From assembly GCA_021737405.1 (NCBI GenBank), contig JAIPEG010000003.1:62001-126000 (forward strand): a DNA stretch of 64,000 nt, in the 5' to 3' direction. The stretch comes from Bacteriovoracaceae bacterium (GTDB taxonomy: Bacteria > Bdellovibrionota > Bacteriovoracia > Bacteriovoracales > Bacteriovoracaceae). Of this stretch, positions 60,557-64,000 are shown one piece after another. Position 1 is the first letter of the stretch, and every line of letters begins with the position of its first letter. The position numbers were made by a program, and so were the translations under genes. Below the pieces are notes generated by a model that saw only the letters and a program-made list of their open reading frames with translations, did no database searches and was not told the origin of the DNA.

Positions 60557-61077
60557 GTATTTGGGTAAAGAAGATCTTCTAAAAAGTAAGCTATAAGCTC
60601 TGACTTATTTTTTAAACCAGACTTCATAAGAATGGACGAGCCTTGGCTTCTGGCCGTCCTCTCGCTAATAGCACGAGCATTTGCGATCTCACTATAGCCT
60701 AGACCTTTTATAAGCATGATCCCGACCTCTTTTTCAGAAGGAGTAAGGGCCCATCGATTAAACTCCTCATCGATAGCGTCGCTTAGCCCTTTTTTATAAC
60801 TTTGAATCTGTTGCAAATAGTGAACATTTTTAAGTTTTAAGTCATGAACCTCTGATCGAAGGCTCTTCGCCTTTTCCTTATTTACAGTGGCATGATAGAT
60901 AAAAAAAGCTGAACCAGAGAAAGATATAAAGATCAGAATAAACTCACCAACCAGATGAACCGTTGCAAGCTGATCATTTTTATCCATGTAAACATCAACG
61001 ACCGAAAGACAGCCTACGAAGATAAGAAACAACGAGGAAAGAAGAAAGACTTTATCACTTTTTAAAATTTTCTGCAT
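60553..61077 (-). CDS. membrane-anchored LuxR-type regulator
   Basis: Start at ATG 61077, since the open frame upstream runs through the tRNA gene. 174 residues: two membrane helices (FLLSSLFLIFVGCLSVV, LVGEFILIFISFSGSAFF), a coiled coil (EKAKSLRSEVHDLKLKN), then a LuxR helix-turn-helix (LTPSEKEVGIMLIKGLGYSE, IANARAISERTARS). A transcription factor held at the membrane, possibly sensing envelope state. It converges on the efflux pump gene, so regulating that pump is possible but unsupported. Confidence 0.85.
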   Translation of the reverse strand: MQKILKSDKVFLLSSLFLIFVGCLSVVDVYMDKNDQLATVHLVGEFILIFISFSGSAFFIYHATVNKEKAKSLRSEVHDLKLKNVHYLQQIQSYKKGLSDAIDEEFNRWALTPSEKEVGIMLIKGLGYSEIANARAISERTARSQGSSILMKSGLKNKSELIAYFLEDLLYPNT

Positions 61078-61099
61078 ATCTGTGTTGTGACTTTTTATT

Positions 61100-61183
61100 T
61101 GGTGCCCGGGACTGGACTTGAACCAGCACGTCTCGCGACACACGCCCCTCAAGCGTGCGTGTCTACCATTTCACCACCCGGGC
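61100..61183 (-). tRNA. tRNA-Leu (anticodon GAG)
   Basis: On the minus strand: acceptor GCCCGGG pairs with CCCGGGC, D-arm TGGTGAAATGGTAGAC, anticodon loop CTTGAGG with GAG, long variable arm typical of class II tRNA-Leu (GTGTCGCGAGACGT), T-arm GGTTCAAGTCC, discriminator A and an encoded CCA. It reads CUU/CUC codons. About 84 nt. Confidence 0.95.
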
Positions 61184-61265
61184 AGAGAAAGATTCTGTAC
61201 TAACTTTTTTAAGGCCAACCCCTCGATATGTCTAGTCAAACTTTCTACACGTCAGGGGCTTTTCT

Positions 61266-61622
61266 TTATTTTTTAGGGACGAATTGTTCGACCTCATCAA
61301 GATAGAACTTGATGCGCTTATTGACTTCATGCAGGAGGTTAATTCTGGTTTGAAACTCCATGGCCTTTGAAAATTCTTCGGCCAAAATATCTTCAGGTAG
61401 TAGTCTTTGAGTGGTGACAGCAGGAAGGCTTTCAAGCGCCTTCGTTACAGGAATAGTCACATTTTCATAAAGACCCTCATCAAGTTCTCGGGAGATCTCC
61501 TCAAACTCATTTAAGAGACTCTCAAGTGGGTCATCTGTTGCCTGGATGTCAGGACTAGGCCTTTGTCGCCCTCCCGTTGGGAAGCGAACAATATTTTCAA
61601 GCTGTGAATTTCTGTCCTTCAT
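61266..61622 (-). CDS. small helical protein of unknown function
   Basis: Start at ATG 61622 (MKDRNSQLENIVRFPTGGRQ), preferred because the frame upstream encodes an unlikely leader. About 118 residues, acidic, mainly helical (LESLLNEFEEISRELDEGLY, LHEVNKRIKFYLDEVEQF); no signal peptide or cysteines. No family recognised. Confidence 0.65.
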   Translation of the reverse strand: MKDRNSQLENIVRFPTGGRQRPSPDIQATDDPLESLLNEFEEISRELDEGLYENVTIPVTKALESLPAVTTQRLLPEDILAEEFSKAMEFQTRINLLHEVNKRIKFYLDEVEQFVPKK

Positions 61623-61845
61623 GGTGCTTCTATGTCCTTGTAATCGGGGGGTCGTTATCCGAAGTTCTATCTGCAAAGATATTGCCATCTTTAGGATTAA
61701 GAAAACATGTAAAAACAGTAGCTTAAGCAGTCACTCAGAAGATTGGTCCCACTTTGCGCTGGCGGCCGTCTAAATCCTATACAGAGCTCATTGAGAGGAA
61801 TTTACCTAGGGTCAAACCCTCGACGACTTTTGATACAATTTTACC

Positions 61846-62055
61846 ATGACGACCAAGAAAAGCTGTTTACGCTGCAAACACTATTTTTCAACATTTGACC
61901 CCCAAAAACCAAGAGGGTGTCGCCTCTACGGGTTCCGTTCTCATCGCTTTCCCAATCTTATAGTAAGAGAAGAATCTGGAAAGGATTGCGCGGGTTTTGA
62001 AGAGAAGAATAAACAAAAAGAGGCAAAGGGCCTCAATGATCCTAGTTATTGGTGA
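61846..62055 (+). CDS. small Cys-rich (zinc-ribbon-like) conserved protein
   Basis: 69 residues with four cysteines: CLRCKHYFSTFDPQKPRGC, then GKDCAGF. The CxxC...C...C layout suggests a bound zinc. Small proteins of this pattern are widespread in proteobacteria with unknown function. Its stop overlaps the convergent mnmA end by 10 bp. A TACAAT -10-like box lies only 7 bp before the ATG, which would make the message leaderless; weakly supported. Confidence 0.75.
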   Translation: MTTKKSCLRCKHYFSTFDPQKPRGCRLYGFRSHRFPNLIVREESGKDCAGFEEKNKQKEAKGLNDPSYW

Positions 62056-63203
62056 GGAGAAACTCCTGAGTCCACAATAGATGGCAGGTCAAGCTCTCGC
62101 TCAAAGTAAGTCTTTCCGCGCTCTTTAATCATTCCCCCACCTAAGCAGACAGTATTCCCCCCTACTTCATGATAGAAAACAACGCTTTGGCGAATAGTGA
62201 TGGCCCTTTGAGGTTGATCAAAAACCACATGGGCTACGCCATTATTTAAACTCATTAAAGTGCACTCTTGATCCGGTTGGCGGTAGCGTATTTTGGCCTT
62301 TAGCCGCATGGGAAGCTCTAGCTTTTCAATAAAATCAGTGTGAACAAAGGATAACTCATTCGCCCACAACTCATCTGCGTATAAGGCCGGGTGGCGCTCC
62401 CCCCTTTCAACAATGACAACATTTCGTTCAATGTCTTTATCAACGACAAACCAAGGTTCACCTTGGCCACCAAGGCGCAATCCCTTTCTCTGACCTATCG
62501 TATAGTAGGCGGCACCATCGTGCTCACCAACGACTTCACCACTGAGGGTTTCAAAAGAACCCGTTTTGAGTTGAATATATTGGGAAAGAAAGTTTTTAAA
62601 ATTTCTTTCACCAATGAAGCAGATTCCCGTGGAATCTTTCTTGGCCTTTGTGGCCAGATTATACTTTTCAGCAATCTCTCGCACCTTTGACTTCTCTAAA
62701 TGCCCGAGGGGAAAGAGCACTTTCTTGAGAATTGACTCTTGCATAGTATAGAGAAAATAGGTTTGATCTTTTCGTGGGTCATCCCCTTTTACAAGTAACG
62801 AGCGCCCATTATTTTCTAAGTGCTGACAGTAGTGCCCCGTTGCCAGGTAATCGGCACCAAGCTCCATGGCCTTTTCAAAGAAGACTTTAAATTTTATTTC
62901 TCGATTACAAAGGATATCTGGGTTTGGAGTGTATCCGGCCTCATATTCAGACAAGAAATACTTAAAGACATTGTCGCGATACTCTTCAACGAACTCTACG
63001 CTATAGTATGGTATATCTAAGCTCTCACAGACCTTAATAACATCTTCGTAGTCCTTAGAAGCTTGGCAGACCCCAAATTCATCGATCTCTTCCCAATTCT
63101 TCATAAAAAGACCAATCACGCGATATCCCTGCTCTTTTAAAAGAGCAGCTGCTACGGAGGAGTCTACCCCTCCACTCATACCGACAATGACCGTTTTTCC
63201 TTC
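62046..63203 (-). CDS. mnmA: tRNA-specific 2-thiouridylase MnmA
   Basis: Start at ATG 63203 (MEGKTVIVGMSGG), as in the family; upstream starts add unlikely residues. About 385 residues. PP-loop SGGVDSSVAAALL binds ATP; catalytic cysteines in NPDILCNREIKF and DSTGICFIGERNF; KGDDPRKDQTYFLY and GQRKGLRLGGQGEPWFVV are family signatures. It thiolates U34 in tRNA-Lys, -Glu and -Gln using sulfur relayed from IscS. Complete. Confidence 0.97.
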   Translation of the reverse strand, partial: EGKTVIVGMSGGVDSSVAAALLKEQGYRVIGLFMKNWEEIDEFGVCQASKDYEDVIKVCESLDIPYYSVEFVEEYRDNVFKYFLSEYEAGYTPNPDILCNREIKFKVFFEKAMELGADYLATGHYCQHLENNGRSLLVKGDDPRKDQTYFLYTMQESILKKVLFPLGHLEKSKVREIAEKYNLATKAKKDSTGICFIGERNFKNFLSQYIQLKTGSFETLSGEVVGEHDGAAYYTIGQRKGLRLGGQGEPWFVVDKDIERNVVIVERGERHPALYADELWANELSFVHTDFIEKLELPMRLKAKIRYRQPDQECTLMSLNNGVAHVVFDQPQRAITIRQSVVFYHEVGGNTVCLGGGMIKERGKTYFERELDLPSIVDSGVSPHQ

Positions 63204-63278
63204 CATGGCCCAATTTATCATATTTGAACTTGTTGGCAAAAGAGTGAAGAAATCCTTTCAGAGTGACGGCCTTTTTCC

Positions 63279-64000
63279 CTAGAAATCGTAGGCAAAGGCC
63301 AAAATGGCGCCCGCGATGAAGCGATAGGACTGATGCAGTGTCTTTGAATTAAGGGTCTCAGCAAAGTCATTAGGGGTGTGATTCCTTGTAAGGTTGGGAT
63401 CGTCTTGCCAATTTTGGCTAAAGGTCACCCCAGGCCAGGAGGGCTCCCAAAAACTAACATTTCCCTCCAAATTTTGATCATTTGCAATCACTTTGAAGCG
63501 CATACTCTTTTCAATCTTTTTTCCCTTATTTAAAAGTTTTACTGCAAGAGAGTTATGGGTTTCATAGTAGGGAGTCCCAGGTCTTTTAATATAAATTCTC
63601 ATATTGCCGTGACGCTCTTCTTTATCCTGGGCCTTTGAATCATGGCCCAACATTTCGAGATTAATAAATCCTAAAAGATTTTTATCTATTACTTCTTTTC
63701 TATATTTTGTGACAAAGGCCTTACTCCCTAATGATCCAAACTCTTCCCAATCAAGAAAAACAATCCTAACAGTGATAGGGATATCCATGTGAGAAAATAG
63801 CTTTAATAAAGCAAGTCCAATGGCGACTCCAGAAGCATTATCATCTGCTCCTGGCATTGAACTACTGGCCTTTAAGCGCTCCTTTTCATAGACAACCGTA
63901 TCGTAATGGGCCGTAATAACCAGCAGGTCATCTGGTCTGAGGCTCCCCTTTTTTTCCCAAATAATATTACGTCCTTCGACATCCTTCTTTTCCTTAATAA
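63279..64000 (-). CDS. M28-family aminopeptidase, 5'-truncated at the window edge
   Basis: The frame is open from 64000 back to the stop at 63279. Visible: LVITAHYDTV (first zinc His) near 63910, MPGADDNASGVAIGLALL with the bridging Asp, FLDWEEFGSLGSKAF (catalytic Glu pair), FINLEMLGHDS (Asp/Glu ligand) and the last His in NLTRNHTPNDF. This is the complete set of M28 di-zinc ligands. Its start, and hence export signal, lies beyond the window. It shares its orientation with mnmA, 75 bp apart. Confidence 0.92.
   Translation of the reverse strand, partial: IKEKKDVEGRNIIWEKKGSLRPDDLLVITAHYDTVVYEKERLKASSSMPGADDNASGVAIGLALLKLFSHMDIPITVRIVFLDWEEFGSLGSKAFVTKYRKEVIDKNLLGFINLEMLGHDSKAQDKEERHGNMRIYIKRPGTPYYETHNSLAVKLLNKGKKIEKSMRFKVIANDQNLEGNVSFWEPSWPGVTFSQNWQDDPNLTRNHTPNDFAETLNSKTLHQSYRFIAGAILAFAYDF

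Noticed and set aside
60553-61152. Longer LuxR-like protein starting at 61152
   Set aside because: The extra 25 codons read through the tRNA-Leu gene; ATG 61077 gives a normal start.
1-64000. CRISPR arrays, IS elements, prophage genes, rRNA
   Set aside because: None found. The only strong direct repeats are within the minisatellite and the TIG-encoding array; no transposase, integrase or phage structural protein is recognisable.

Overview
The window is a piece of chromosome from a low-G+C Gram-negative bacterium (roughly 38-40% G+C by eye). The gene content suggests the Bdellovibrionota, most likely the Bacteriovorax/Halobacteriovorax/Peredibacter side of the predatory 'Bdellovibrio and like organisms'. 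The main reasons are a contiguous Agl-Glt (gliding/envelope) gene cluster of the kind known from myxobacteria and Bdellovibrio, very many short genes with signal peptides, several peptidoglycan enzymes and proteases predicted to be exported, and near-consensus sigma-28 (FliA-type) promoters in front of surface or secreted genes. This placement is inference; there is no rRNA in the window. No IS element, prophage or CRISPR array was seen.

Layout. 1-1740: 3' part of recQ. 2105-15001: a 13-kb block of tightly spaced or overlapping + strand genes. It encodes a VWA-domain lipoprotein with a 30-bp minisatellite (CglB-like), an outer-membrane barrel, a TPR protein (GltC-like), a small exported protein (CglF-like), the TolQ/TolR-type motor AglR-AglQ-AglS, a large TPR protein (GltD-like), a TPR lipoprotein (GltE-like), an FHA-TM-C-terminal-domain protein (GltG-like) and a BaiN/HI0933 flavoprotein. 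15027-16723: M74-type murein endopeptidase plus a small exported protein (minus strand). 17135-23433: a 1840-residue lipoprotein with about 19 IPT/TIG repeats behind a sigma-28 promoter, coupled to a small exported protein. 23419-28699: an exported L,D-transpeptidase-like protein, a CBS protein, a CheY-like receiver, a MenH-like hydrolase and a thiol-redox protein. 28982-33479: an RND/MMPL exporter with extra soluble ends, MarC and thioredoxin 2.

34325-35772 and 44575-46384 are two paralogous two-gene cassettes, each a papain-like cysteine protease followed by an overlapping small Cys-rich exported protein. To my knowledge this pairing has no described function. Between them lie yaaA, a pair of related small membrane proteins, a Na+/H+ antiporter with an overlapping NhaR-like regulator and a candidate operator, a DksA-like/HPF-like operon with a 24-codon leader gene, a fatty-acid desaturase, and a series of exported hydrolases (zincin, 3D-domain lipoprotein). 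This series continues past the second cassette with an S1 protease and an M15/DUF882 protein.

49234-55247 is a surface-glycan region: a GT2 transferase, two proteins I recognise as the 'sporadic carbohydrate cluster' pair (LIC12192-like protein and 2OG-Fe(II) oxygenase), two tandem GT39-type membrane transferases and a UDP-galactopyranose-mutase-like flavoprotein. The gap between the two GT39 genes is a decayed copy of the 3' end of that flavoprotein gene, so a flavoprotein-GT39 unit was duplicated and one flavoprotein copy was then lost. 55471-64000 holds a TolC/HME-RND efflux pair without its adaptor gene, a membrane-anchored LuxR-type regulator, tRNA-Leu(GAG), small conserved proteins, mnmA and a partial M28 aminopeptidase.

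Functionally, most of the window serves the cell envelope: a proton-driven gliding or envelope machine with surface adhesins, enzymes that cut or remodel peptidoglycan and protein, surface glycan synthesis, and export pumps. The rest is small housekeeping and stress genes.
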